Below are positions 9,701 to 19,138 of a stretch of 64,000 nt of DNA, piece by piece (the first letter of the stretch is position 1; each line of letters begins with the position of its first letter). Made by a program: the position numbers and the translations under genes. Under the pieces are notes generated by a model. It made no database searches. It was not told the origin of the DNA and saw only the letters and a list, made by a program, of their open reading frames with translations. Source of the stretch: Micractinium sp. NFX-FRZ. Taxonomy: Eukaryota > Chlorophyta > Trebouxiophyceae > Chlorellales > Chlorellaceae. The stretch is taken from contig JAPTJF010000275.1 in NCBI GenBank assembly GCA_029339195.1, positions 19,917 to 83,916 on the forward strand, given 5' to 3'.

Positions 9701-12700
9701 AGCACCCAGGCCAGGACAGTCAAAAACGCACAAGAGCACGCTGCTCCCCGTCTGGTGCAGGGTAGACCGCCAGCAGCGAAGGCCCCTCCCTGGCTGGCCC
9801 ATAACCCAGCCCACACTCCAGCACCGGTGTGCCGCTCACCCCAGGCGTTCCGCGGCGCCCTCGCACAGCCGTGCGGCCGCGAGGTCGGCGTCGGGCGTGC
9901 TGTGCTTGCGGCGCAGCGCGGCGTCCATGGCGCCAGCGTGGCAGGCCACCGAGGTGCCAGCTGGCAGGTGGCGCTGCAGGATGTACGTGACCATGCTGCG
10001 GGCGGGGAGGGCAGAGAAAGGGGCGGGGTGAGACCGCTGACGGGAAGAAAATTGGTCAAAGTTTGAAAGGCAGATGTGCCCGCAAGGCTTGGATGCGACA
10101 GCCATTGACCGGCCCCAGCCCCTTCCCGCCTCCGCCATCACTCAACATCCAGCCACCCACCCCCGGCACCCACCGCTGCCGCCCCCTGCCCTCCCTCCCT
10201 CCCTCACCTGTCCACGATAAGGTGGCGCCCCGCTGCCCCCTCCTCCTCCCACACCACCGCCTCGGTGATGGCGCCGTCCTGGAAGCGCCGCAGCTCGGCT
10301 TTGTCGCCCCAGAAGGCGCGGTAGGCGCGGGCGGCGTCGGCCTTGTCGGCGGATGGGCCCTGGTCCAGCGTGCGCAGCGCGGCGGTGGGGTGCACCTGCC
10401 GGGGGATGGGGTGGGAGGGAGGGAGAGGGGGTGGGATTAGGTGGAGGAGAGCTGAAGGGTTGATGGAGGAGTGATGACAGGTGGAGGAGGGTTGGAGTAA
10501 CGATGGATGGGGAGAGATGGGCAGGAAGGGCGAGTGGGCAGCAGGCGTGCACAGCTTGGCGCAGCGGCAGGGGTGCACAGCATGTGCTGGGCTGTGAGCG
10601 CATCTCAGTTAGCAGAAAGAGTTGACCTCATGGGGTAGGTTTGTTTCAGTAGAATTCACCAATGTTGTAAGCATCACTGATGCGCTCAGAAAAGGTGCAG
10701 GCGGTGCAACAAGGAGGCAGCAGCAGTGGGTGGGTGGATGGGCAGGGCGGCGGATGATGCAGGGCGCAGGGAGGTTGGCTCTTTGAGTCTCAGCAACAGA
10801 GTAGTTGACTTCACGGAGTTATGTTTGTGATCAGACAGAATTCACCAATTGTTGAGAGCATCACTGATCCAGAGCAAGGTGCGCAGCCCAGAGGGCATGC
10901 CAGCGGGAGGCTTGCGCGAGGGCGGTGCAGGGATGCATGCGGCGTGCGTGGGGTCTCAGCAACAGAGTAGTTGACTTCATGAAGTAAGGTTTGTGATCAG
11001 ACAGAATTCACCAATTGTTGAGAGCATCACTGATCCCACGGCAGGGCAGGCGGGCGTGCAGGCAGCCGGAATGCGCCGGCATGTGCAAGCAGCAGGCAAG
11101 GAATCTCAGCAACAGAGTAGTTGACTTCATGGAGTTAGGTTTGTGATCAGACAGAATTCACCAATTGTTGAGAGCATCACTGATTCCAGGGGGACGGGCG
11201 GGGCAGCAAGCGGGCGGGTGAGCGGGCACAGGCAGCACAGCATGCAGCAGCAGGCATCCAAGGGAGCAGCACTCTAGGCAAGCAAGCTGCACACACCCGC
11301 TTCCCTCCCTCACACTCCAACGCCCACACACCACAGAAACTACCGGCTCACCTGCACGCCCAGCAGCACAAACTCCTGTGCAGGCTGTGGCGCCCCCCGC
11401 TTGAGCGGCGCCTTGCCGCCCAGGCTGCCCGGCGGCAGCGTGCGGCGGAACGCGCGCACCAGGCGGGCGCGGGTGCCCAGAGCCTTGGTTGCCAGCGCCT
11501 CGACCCGCTGCTCTAGTGACCTGTGTAAGGGAGGCAGGCAGGTGGCGGCACGTTGGCAAGCCATGTAAAGCAGGGCGTCTCTGGTGTGAACGTCTGTGGA
11601 GGGGCAGCAGGCGTCACATGTGCAAAGGGCTGCCGTGCGGCAGGGGGACACCAGCATCAACAAGCAGCAACAAGCCGCCCCCTCCTGCACACGCATGCAA
11701 GCAGCTAGAGAGCGAGGCAGCAAAAATACGCGTGGCTTACCGCCAGGCAGGCTGGTCTCGCTGCAGGTCGCTGCCGCTGCCGCTGCTGCCCTTGCCTCCT
11801 GCCGCTGCTGCTCCTGCTGCTGCTGCTGCCGAAGGTGCCCGCACATGGAACCAATAGTCACAGAGCGCTGCCTGCCGGTTGCGCGCCATGAACACGGCAT
11901 CAAATGCCTCTGGCGTGCCCGTGTTCAGCAGCTGCAGGCTGCGGGCGGCACAGGCGCGTGCCTGAGCCAGGGCAGCCTTGGACACGGAGGCCGCCAGGTT
12001 GAGCCAGCCGCTAGAGTCCACAAACGTGACCTCAAATGCCCTGCGCCACGCCTTGCTGTCGGGCGGCATGCTGCTGCTGCTGCCGCTGCTGCTGTGCTCC
12101 TGCCGCTGCATGAAGAGGCCGCCGGTGAAGGTTTTGGGGGAGGAGAGGGCCACCAGGGCGGAGCGGGCGAGGTGCATGGCCGGCATGGCGGCACCCTGCG
12201 GGGGAGGCGGTGGTGGGGCGGGGAGGGGCGGGGCGGCTCTGGGGTGAGCAGGCGGGATGGGGGGGAGCTGGGTGCCCTACGTAAGCAGCCGAGGTGCCAT
12301 GTGCTTGAGCATACAAGGTGGCGTGTGCGTAGGCAGGCAAGGTGGCATGAGCGTGAGCAGGCGGAGTGCCAGGCGTGAAGCGGCACTGTGAGCATGCAGT
12401 GGCAGCCGGCCAGAGCGCTGCTGGCCAGGGCATTGCCAGGCGGGGCGGGGGGGCTCAGAATTACCCAATCAGAGTGGAGTCGGATCACGAGGAATCAGAT
12501 TATCTTTGCGCATTCTGAAGTTCGTCCTTGCCCCCTGCCCGCCCTCGGCAGCCTCCAGGGCCTGATGCAGGCACCTTGGGGACCTCGAGTGTGGCCACCC
12601 CTTGTATATGCAAACACAGAAGCCACCCACCCCAAACTAATGTTTCGCACTGCCACCCCACTCACCGCCTGCCCGCTCTCCACCAGCTGCACCAGCAGCA

Positions 12701-14839
12701 GCGTGAGGAGGAAGCCGCTGAGGCCGTCCGCCCCCTGCGTCAGCTGCTGCTGCCGCGCCCACACCCGCAGCAGCGCTGCGGCGTCAGCAAACTGCTGGCA
12801 GCGTGCCGCTGCTGCGCGGCACTGCTCTGCCAGCGGCAGCATGAGCATGTCCTGAGGGGGGCACGGGGAGGGAAGGGGAGGCAAACAGTGTAGGCAGGCA
12901 GGCAGGCAGGCGGGCAGGCAGGCAGGATACACATGCAGGCAGGCAGGCAGGTAGGCAGGCAGGCAGGCAGGCAACAGGTGGGCAGGCAGACAGAGCTGTG
13001 CGTTCAGAAGGAGGCAGGGATGAGCAGGCAGAGTGGATGCAGGCAGTTTGGGCGGGCAGTTTGGGCGGGGGTGGCAGTGGGGGCTCAGAATTACCCAATC
13101 AGAATGAGAGTGCATCAGGAGTCAGCCGGAGTGACAATGCGCATTCGTGACTCGTCTTTGCCCCGCTGAGGTGAAGGCCAGGGGCCCCGCCCATGCAGTG
13201 AGTGCTGAGATGCATTGTGCACAGCGAGAATGCAGGTCGGCGGCATGCAAGTCAGCATGCATTCCATCCTGCCCAAGCACGAGCTGGCCCATGCAGTTAT
13301 GCGCTGTCTGTGGCAAGCCCCCCAGGCCCCACCTGGAGCACAGAGGTGTTGTAGTGTGGCGTGGGCAGCAGCTGCGGCTCCTGCTGCTGTGCTGCTGCTG
13401 CCGCCGCCGCCGCCGCCGCCGCTTGCTGCTGCGCTGCCTCCTGCTGCTTGCCGCCCTTGCCCTTCTTCCCAGCCTTGCCCTGCTTACCGCCCTGCTTCCC
13501 TGCCGTCGCCGCTGCCGCCGCCGCCGCCGCTGCTGCAGCCTGCTGCTGCGCTGCCGGTGCAGGCTGCGGCGCCACTGCTGCACGCAGGTTGTTGCGGTTG
13601 GGCCCCAGCTTTGCCAGGGGGCACAGCTCCAGCGGGGCGGCAGGTAAGAGGCGCACCCGGAAGCCGGCGGGGGACAGCCGCTGCTGCGGGTGCAGCACGA
13701 GCACGGGGCGGCGGGGGTCGTCTGCTAAGCACTCCCAGCTCAGGCTGCCCAGCTGGGGGTGCGCCTTCAGGGCAGCTGCCACGTGTGCCAGGTACAGAGC
13801 ACGCTTGGCATGATACCTGCGGGGCAGCAGGGGAGGAGGGGGAGGGCGGCAAGTGTGTGATATTATGACTGGTTGCTATGGGCTGGGGCCTTGGCCGGGA
13901 CTGGCACCTCAGCAGGAGCACAGCGCGGCACAGCGTGGCGCAGCCCAGCACAGGCCGGCAGAATAAGCACAGCAAAGCACAGCAACACACTGTATTTTGA
14001 GCCCCGCCTGCACGCTCTCCCACCGCGTTGCCTCCCCACCTGTGGTTCAGCTGGTCTTTGCTGTCGAAGCAGGCGGCGGGCATGAGCAGCGCCAGGTCAA
14101 GGGTGAGCGAGGGCGCCACGGCAGCACGCAGCGCAAAGCTGCCCACCACCGCCACGCGGGACGGAGGGCGGAAGACAAAGGGGCGCTGCACGGCAGGATG
14201 CGGAGCGGGCAGTTGAGGAAGATTGAGAGCACTCGAGGAAGTACAGGGCAGCAGCTGCGGGTCGGCGGGCGGCAGGATGCATGGCAGGGCCAACTGTCTT
14301 CCCCCTGTCTCTCCTCCCTCCCCCACTGGGCTGCTAGTATGCTGTCACCCTTGCCGTGATCTGCTGAACATAAAGTGCAGAGGACCTGGGCACACACGGC
14401 GGCTCACCACGGGCGTGAAGGCCAGGTCAGAGAGGAACCCCTTGATGGCGGCCGCCTCCGCTGCCGCCACCTCGGCCTCCGGCAGCGCCCGCAGCAGCGC
14501 CGCGAGCTGCCCCAGCAGCTCCAGCAGGCCAGCCTCTAGCCCTGGATCAGGACGCGCCTCCCGCAGCAGCTCTGCAACTTCCAGCTGAAGCAGGCTGGCC
14601 TCCGCCTCCTCGCTGCCGTCAATGTGGGCCGCTGCCTGAGCGGCGCCCGCTGCCAGGGAGGCGTGGCTACCCGTCACCAGCTCAAGGCCCTCTAGGCTGT
14701 CCAAGCGGCGCCGCTTGGCAGCCGGAGCCCGCCGCTGCGGCTCCTCCTCCTCGCTCTCACTGTCGGAGGCCGCCCAGTCGCTCAGCTCCTCGCTGCCGCT
14801 GTCATTGCCATGCATTAGCTCCTCATCAGAGTTGCCCAT
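6742..14839 (-). CDS. NOL6: NOL6/Nrap/UTP22 nucleolar protein, pre-18S rRNA processing
   Basis: About 13 exons encode about 1,280 residues, close to other NOL6 proteins. Start is ATG at 14839, after an upstream GTG; the N-terminus is acidic (MGNSDEELMHGNDSGSEEL). Checked exons are 14839-14408, 14185-14040, 13816-13333, 12851-12666, 12195-11741, 11520-11352 and one starting at 10395. Later blocks lie near 9990-9840, 9610-9410, 9168-9070, 8774-8672, 8167-7357 and 7147-6742. Diagnostic blocks are RVAVVGSFALR with DLALLMPAACFDSKDQLNHRYHAKRALYLAHVAAAL (Nrap domain 1), AFWGDKAELRRFQDGAITEAVVWE, and DPLPLYTEQLQRRLGDLAVVCADYVGG near the end. The fold is nucleotidyltransferase-like but considered inactive. 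In yeast the protein (Utp22) works with Rrp7 in the SSU processome. Three introns carry snoRNA-like units. Confidence 0.92.
8821..8910. repeat. Tandem duplicate in a NOL6 intron
   Basis: GGTGGAGAGGCACGCTGGGC at 8821 recurs at 8880 as GGTGGAGAAGCACGCTGGGC, 59 bases apart. It is purely intronic and no function is apparent. Confidence 0.7.
10595..10688 (-). ncRNA. C/D-box snoRNA-like unit, divergent copy 4
   Basis: Read on the minus (NOL6 sense) strand. A perfect 10-bp terminal stem pairs 10688-10679 (TGAGCGCATC) with 10604-10595 (GATGCGCTCA). A C box GTGATGC follows the 5' stem, and a CTGA D box (10608-10605) precedes the 3' stem. An internal CTGA follows a guide containing TTGGTGAATTCT, complementary to the LSU rRNA sequence AGAATTCACCAA. 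This copy is the most diverged of the four and its internal guide is shifted by one base against its D' box, so the modified nucleotide may differ. Confidence 0.8.
10778..10875 (-). ncRNA. C/D-box snoRNA-like unit, copy 3
   Basis: Same core as the neighbouring copies: C box GTGATGC, D' box CTGA, D box CTGA (10793-10790) and the LSU guide TTGGTGAATTCTG. The outer stem is weaker than in the others: GCTCT (10875-10871) pairs with AGAGC (10782-10778) across an internal loop. It lies in the intron 11351-10396 on the sense strand. Confidence 0.8.
10947..11040 (-). ncRNA. C/D-box snoRNA-like unit, copy 2
   Basis: The terminal stem pairs CGTGGGATC (11040-11032) with GACCCCACG (10955-10947), eight of nine positions. 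C box GTGATGC, D' CTGA and D CTGA (10959-10956) sit where the C/D class requires. The core is nearly identical to copies 1 and 3, whereas the stem sequence is unique yet still pairs. Confidence 0.85.
11100..11187 (-). ncRNA. C/D-box snoRNA-like unit, copy 1
   Basis: A perfect 6-bp terminal stem pairs GGAATC (11187-11182) with GATTCC (11105-11100). C box GTGATG lies at 11180-11175 and D box CTGA at 11109-11106. An internal D' box CTGA (11150-11147) follows a guide that is the exact complement of CAGAATTCACCAA (13 bases), a sequence I recall from conserved LSU rRNA just 5' of the A-loop helix. By the D+5 rule the target is the A after CAG. A clear C' box is not seen; CATGAAG near 11125-11131 is the best candidate. 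The target of the second guide (before box D) was not recognised. Confidence 0.87.
12293..12374. repeat. Imperfect ~30-bp tandem repeat in a NOL6 intron
   Basis: Units of the type AGCATACAAGGTGGCGTGTG and AGGCAAGGTGGCATGAGCG repeat about three times. Nothing suggests a function. Confidence 0.5.
12448..12535 (-). ncRNA. C/D-box snoRNA-like unit with SSU rRNA guide, copy A
   Basis: It lies inside the NOL6 intron 12665-12196 on the sense strand. GGGGGC (12535-12530) pairs with GCCCCC (12454-12449). The CTGA D box at 12458-12455 follows the guide GATTGGGTAATT. This is complementary to AATTACCCAATC, which I recall from conserved 18S rRNA. The D+5 target is the A of AAUU-A-CCC, the site I recall as human Am468/yeast Am420 (guides U83/snR52). 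Internal D' CTGA is at 12498-12495 and C'-like GTGATCC at 12488-12482. The C box is non-consensus (GGACGA, 12527-12522), which is the main doubt. Confidence 0.68.
12892..12975. repeat. (CAGG)n microsatellite
   Basis: Interrupted CAGG/GGCA tetranucleotide repeats lie in the NOL6 intron 13332-12852. Confidence 0.9.
13080..13164 (-). ncRNA. C/D-box snoRNA-like unit with SSU rRNA guide, copy B
   Basis: It lies in the NOL6 intron 13332-12852 on the sense strand. GGGGC (13164-13160) pairs with GCCCC (13084-13080). D box CTGA (13088-13085) follows the same GATTGGGTAATT guide as copy A. Internal D' CTGA (13126-13123) and a good C' TGATGC (13118-13113) are present. The outer C box reads AGACGA (13158-13153), non-consensus in the same two positions as copy A. 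The region between is diverged from copy A, whereas the 18S guide, boxes and stem ends are kept, as expected for paralogous guide RNAs. Confidence 0.7.
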
Positions 14840-15314
14840 CACGAGGGGTGATGGGGTTGCCTGAACTAGTTACTGCCGACAGCACCTTGCACATGCATGC
14901 CCAGCAAGTGCCAGGCCTCTCCTGAACGCTACACAGCTAGCAATCAGAGTTTCTACTGAAGCCAATGCATGTGCATGCTGAACGGAGCCCGGAGGGTCGT
15001 GGCTGAGAACCCCATGCAGGCAGGAGGAAGGCCAAGGAAGCACGAGCGAAGACTGTCACTGCCAGCATCTTGTAATACCCTGGGCTGATCGAAGACTCCG
15101 AAAACTCAGTCGCGGAAGCCTTAGGGGAGCTCTTGGCGTGTTTCGCTTTTTGCCCCGCTTGTCTCCTCGTCCTCGAGCTCCTCGGACGTCCGATTCAGGC
15201 AATAGAAAGCGCGTAGCAACAGTACTTGAACGGTTGCAGCATAGCGCTCACCCTCCACACAGTAGCGGCACGGCCGCCTGCCGCCATTGCTGCCGCCGCC
15301 GCCACCGCCAGCCC
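14840..15314. promoter_or_regulatory. Divergent promoter region, NOL6 / unknown 338-aa gene
   Basis: About 475 bases separate two divergent starts. I see no clear TATA box and no coding sequence, so it is presumed to be a shared promoter and 5' UTRs. Confidence 0.45.
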
Positions 15315-16913
15315 ATGGCCAAGCAGCTGCGGCAGGCACGGGCAGTGCTGCGTGCTGCACGAGACTACGTGCGGCATGACCTCCCGGAAATCGTGTTCCC
15401 AAGCTCCATGCCCGACCCGCCCGGCCTGGCGGCTGCAGCAGCGCCGGAGGAGAAGAGGCGCAACTATTTCACGGTGCGCCTGTGGCTCCGGCTGGCCGTG
15501 CCCATGCCACTCCCTGTTGTGTCTGGATGGTGCAATGCTGAGGCTTTGCAATCCGTGATCCTGTGTCGGCGCCACCTGCTGCCTCTCCAGCACCGGCTGG
15601 CACTTGCATTCGGCCACGGGCGCTGCTGCCACTTGCTCCAGCCAGCTCAGCGTGCCGAACTGCACGCCGCTACCGCTCCTCACCCCCCCTCCTCTGCTCA
15701 CCTGCTGTGCCCCTGCAGGTCTTCCGGTACGCCTGCCGGCGGTACATAGACACCTGGGACTCCCGCAAGATGCGTGCCGAGCGGGCACAGCAGGAGCAGA
15801 AGGAGCGGCAGGAGCGGGGGGAGCAGGCCGGGCAAGCGGCGCCGACGGCAGAGGAGCAGGGTCCCACCCTTTCTGAAGAATTTGGTGTGCAGCTTTGCGC
15901 GCTGTGCTGCGCTATGTCATGCTGTGATGGCGGAGAGGGCAGTGCTGCTGGTGCTGGCAGACGCGCCCGGCATCCAGGCCGGCGGTGCTGCGCGGTGCCG
16001 TGTAGTGGGTGTTGCTCTTGTTGCTACAATGTTGCAACTGAGCTGGGTGGGGCACAGAGGAGGCCAGACGTGTCAGCACTGTGCCTCGACGTCTCAGCAC
16101 TGCCCCCTCCCCCAAAGCACCACGCTCGGCCCTTGCCGCTGTCTTTTTGGCCTGCGCCTGCCGTGGCCCGCACCCACCGGTGCCGCCCCTGCCTCCCCCT
16201 TTCCTGCGCCTCCCTCTGCAGTGGCGGCTGCCAAGAGCGGCGGCACCGCTATGAAGCCATTCCTGGCCAACCTGTACCAGACACGTGCGGTGGCGTACAA
16301 GAACGCGGTGCAGCAATTTGTGGAGGGGTATCAGCAGGGCTTCAAGCAGGCCATGGCGCCTCAAGTGCCGCCGGAGGTTGCGGAGCAAATGGCAGCGCAG
16401 CAGCAGGCGGGGGCGCCGGCGGCGGCAGGCATGGGAGCAGAGGGGGCAGCAGGAGCGGCGACAGGTGATGGCAGCGCAGCATCAGCAGCGGGAGTGGCGG
16501 CGGGAGACGGCAGCGCAGCGTCAACATCAGCTGCCGCAGCGAGGGGAGATGGCAGGACGACGCCAGCAGCAGCGGCAGCGCCAGCAGCAGCGGCAGCAGC
16601 GGCAGCAGCAGCAGCGCGGCCAGCGGCAACAGAAGCAGCAGGGCTAGCAGCAGCGCCATCGGCAGCCGAGCTGGTAGTAACCGCGGCAGCGGACTCGACT
16701 GCAGCAGCAGCGGGGCCATTGCTAGCAGAATCGGCTGCAGCATGTTCGGCTGCAGCTTTTGCCGAAGACAGCAGTGCGCTGTCAGAGCCTTACACGGAAG
16801 GGAGGGCAGCAGGGGCAGCAGCAGAAGTGGCCAAACCAAGCACCAGAAGCGGCAGCAGGGGAGGCTGCAGCGGTAGCACTGGCTACGGCAGCGCACATCC
16901 AGGCAGCAGTTAG
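15315..16913 (+). CDS. Unknown protein, conserved-looking N-terminus, Ala-rich tail
   Basis: Exons 15315-15473, 15719-15884 and 16222-16913 join in phase to give 338 residues. The ATG at 15315 was chosen because the frame upstream has no other ATG. The first half looks globular: MAKQLRQARAVLRAARDYVR, then DLPEIVFPSSMPDPPG, NYFTVFRYACRRYIDTWDSRK, a charged coiled-coil-like stretch rich in E, Q and R, and MKPFLANLYQTRAVAYKNAVQQFVEGYQQGFK. The last 170 residues or so are Ala/Ser/Thr low complexity. I recognise no family, membrane segment or catalytic motif. A DNA-level product is well supported by the exon joins; function is unknown. Confidence 0.65.
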
Positions 16914-17149
16914 GCTCAGCAGCAGCACAGTAGCATCATCAATGGCGCAGCCATTTCTCCTTGGGATCGTGCCTAAAACCTAGGCAACACCCGGGCCCTT
17001 GTACCCAGCTTGCCATCGCCGCCCCCAGAATGCACCCTCTGCCTGCCCCCCCCACGTCTCCCCCAGCAGCCGCTATATCCTTGCCGGCTCCCCCCCTTCT
17101 CCTGTCCCTGCACCCTCACTTGCCCTTTCTCTGCTCTGTTGACAGTATG

Positions 17150-17154
17150 TTACA
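17150..17154 (-). promoter_or_regulatory. TGTAA polyadenylation signal for RPA3
   Basis: TTACA on the plus strand, about 65 bases past the RPA3 stop, reads TGTAA on the minus strand. Confidence 0.5.
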
Positions 17155-17217
17155 CGAGTTGGCTTGCTCAGCCAGAAAACTGCACTGCTGCTCCTGCTGC
17201 TGCTGCTGGCCAGTCCC

Positions 17218-18011
17218 TCAGGGCAGGAACATGAACCGGTACTGCTGGCTGTTGGACAGCTTGCAGAGCTCGTCGTAATTCTGCAGGTCTGCATGGGGGC
17301 AGGAAGAGGGCAGCATGCAGGGGGAGGGTGAAGCGCGGGCACTCGAGTGGGCAGGACGGCAGGCGGGATGGCGGCTAATCAGGCAGCGAGCGGAGCAGGG
17401 CGGGGAGGGAGGGCGTTGCATAGTCAAAGGGGTGCAGCTCGGGCGGTGAACCCGACAAGCACTGCTGCCGGTGTCGGGCCCCACCTCAGCTGCATGCTAT
17501 TGCAGCCTGACGCCCTCCACATCAGCTGCATGCAGCTGCAGAGACGAGCACAACTGCCCCTTGCCTCCCGCCCCGCTCCTCGGGCCTTCCCCTGGCCTCA
17601 CCAAAGTTGTCGCCAAAGCCGCAGCAGCTCTCCTCCGTGAGGCTGTTGGGGCTGTTCACCACGCCCTCCACCTCCACGTATTGGCACTGCACGGCGCAGA
17701 CACAGAGTCGAGCGTGAGCAGGCTGGCGGACACAGCACAGGAGCCGCTTCACGCAACCGCTTCATACACCCGGCCAGGCGGCAGCGCTTCACCCGCCACC
17801 CGCCGCCCCAAGCCCAACGCCGCCCACCTACCTGCGGGACCATCCCCTGCATGGTCACGGTCACTGTGTTTTTGTCCGAGGTGCTCAGCCGCAGCATGTT
17901 GCCCTCGCAGCCCTCCACGCGCCCCACCAGCTTGACCTTCTTGCCGACGTACTGAGCCATCAGCGTCCCGTTCACCCGCGGCGAGGGGGCAGTGCAGTCA
18001 AGGCCGGCCAT
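17218..18011 (-). CDS. RPA3: Replication protein A 14-kDa subunit (RPA3)
   Basis: Three exons (18011-17832, 17686-17602, 17288-17218) join in phase to give 111 residues, the usual RPA3 length. The protein is a single OB-fold. MAGLDCTAPSPRVNGTLMAQ leads into YVGKKVKLVGRVEG, the family's first strands, followed by GNMLRLSTSDKNTVTVTMQG, then YVEVEGVVNSPNSLTEESCCGFGDNFDLQNYDELCKL and the C-terminal helix ending QQYRFMFLP. RPA3 is the smallest subunit of the heterotrimeric RPA complex that binds single-stranded DNA in replication and repair. Its role is mainly trimer assembly with RPA2 and RPA1 through the C-terminal helix. The stop lies in the short third exon. Confidence 0.88.
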
Positions 18012-19138
18012 AGCTGCTGCGAGGGGCTGCCGAGAGAGTGTCGAGTTTCAAAAGAGCGCGGCGTAGCGAGAGCAGGCAGAGAGCGAAGTACAAGTGATCA
18101 ATGAAAGCCGGGGCGATGCTAAGGGCGATGCAGGGCGGTAGGACACGAGAGGAGGGCGCACCAAGCCGCGCGCTGAGCCTGCTGGCGGCGGCACTGGGCG
18201 GCAGCGCAGTGACGAACAGACTGCCAGCCTTGCATGCACCACAACTGCTGTTATGGTGGTGGCAGCATGGCGGGGCTGAAATTGACAAGCCATCCGTAAG
18301 AAACTAACACTGGCTGCCCTGCTCAGCACTGCTGTCTGCCAAGCAACGGTCATGTAGACCACACACACTGAGTACAGTAAAGGGTGCCGCAGCCTGGCTG
18401 CAAAGATGAACAGGGCGGCCTGAAGTGGCTGCCGGGAGGGCCGGAGTTACGGAAGGTTGGCCCAACCGCCTGCTACTGGCCAGAGCGGCGCCGCCCAGCG
18501 ACTGCGCCTTGCCAGGCGTCAGTTGACCGGAACGCAGCACAGCACAGCATGCCCGGTGGGGTACAGGCAAGCAGTTGAACTACAGGTCCTGAAGAGGCCA
18601 GACTGATCAAAACCTTCAGACCTTTGGTTAATCTCAAACGGATCTGGCCAGTGACACCCTGCCAGTCATCCAGCAACTTGCCCATGTCGAGAGGATTGGT
18701 GTTGACAGCTGAAAACCCTGGGCAGGCCTGGAGCTGTTCATGTGGTGTTGCATTCTGGGTTGAGGGGATGGGCATCAAATACAGGAACATGAAAACACCG
18801 CAGGGGCGAAAATACACAAAATTAATGGTACAGGAGAGGAGGCGGGGGCCGGAAGTACATTTTCAGGGCGGTATCCGCTCGTCGCACATCAGCACCACCG
18901 CCTGCATGGCTGGCAGTGGGATGCGCTCCGCTCAGTGCACCACTTGCGACGCTCCCAAACAACCGCAGCGCAACTCAGTCGGGAAGGGGCTGGCATGCTC
19001 GAGGCGCCTGCCGCCTCGTGCTGCAGCACAGCAGCCTGCCAGTGCTGGAAATAAGGTCCGCTCAGATGTACAGCTGCTGCATGATCTGTGGCGTCAAGTC
19101 GCATGCCACGTCGGGACGCCAGCCGGGCGGGGTGGGAG
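18012..19138. other. Intergenic region, RPA3 5' side and UPB1 3' side
   Basis: About 1.1 kb with no supported gene. The stretch 18580-18850 is less GC-rich than its flanks. I found no repeat, tRNA or clear poly(A) signal for the upstream-lying UPB1 gene. Confidence 0.4.

Noticed and set aside
10595..11187. Regularly spaced repeats that could suggest a CRISPR array
   Set aside because: Units of about 90 bases with C/D boxes and pairing ends lie in a eukaryotic intron. Repeat and spacer sizes and context do not fit CRISPR.
13127..13140. Second guide in snoRNA copy B matching AGTGACAAT of 18S rRNA
   Set aside because: Nine bases only, and offset four bases from the D' box; too weak to claim.
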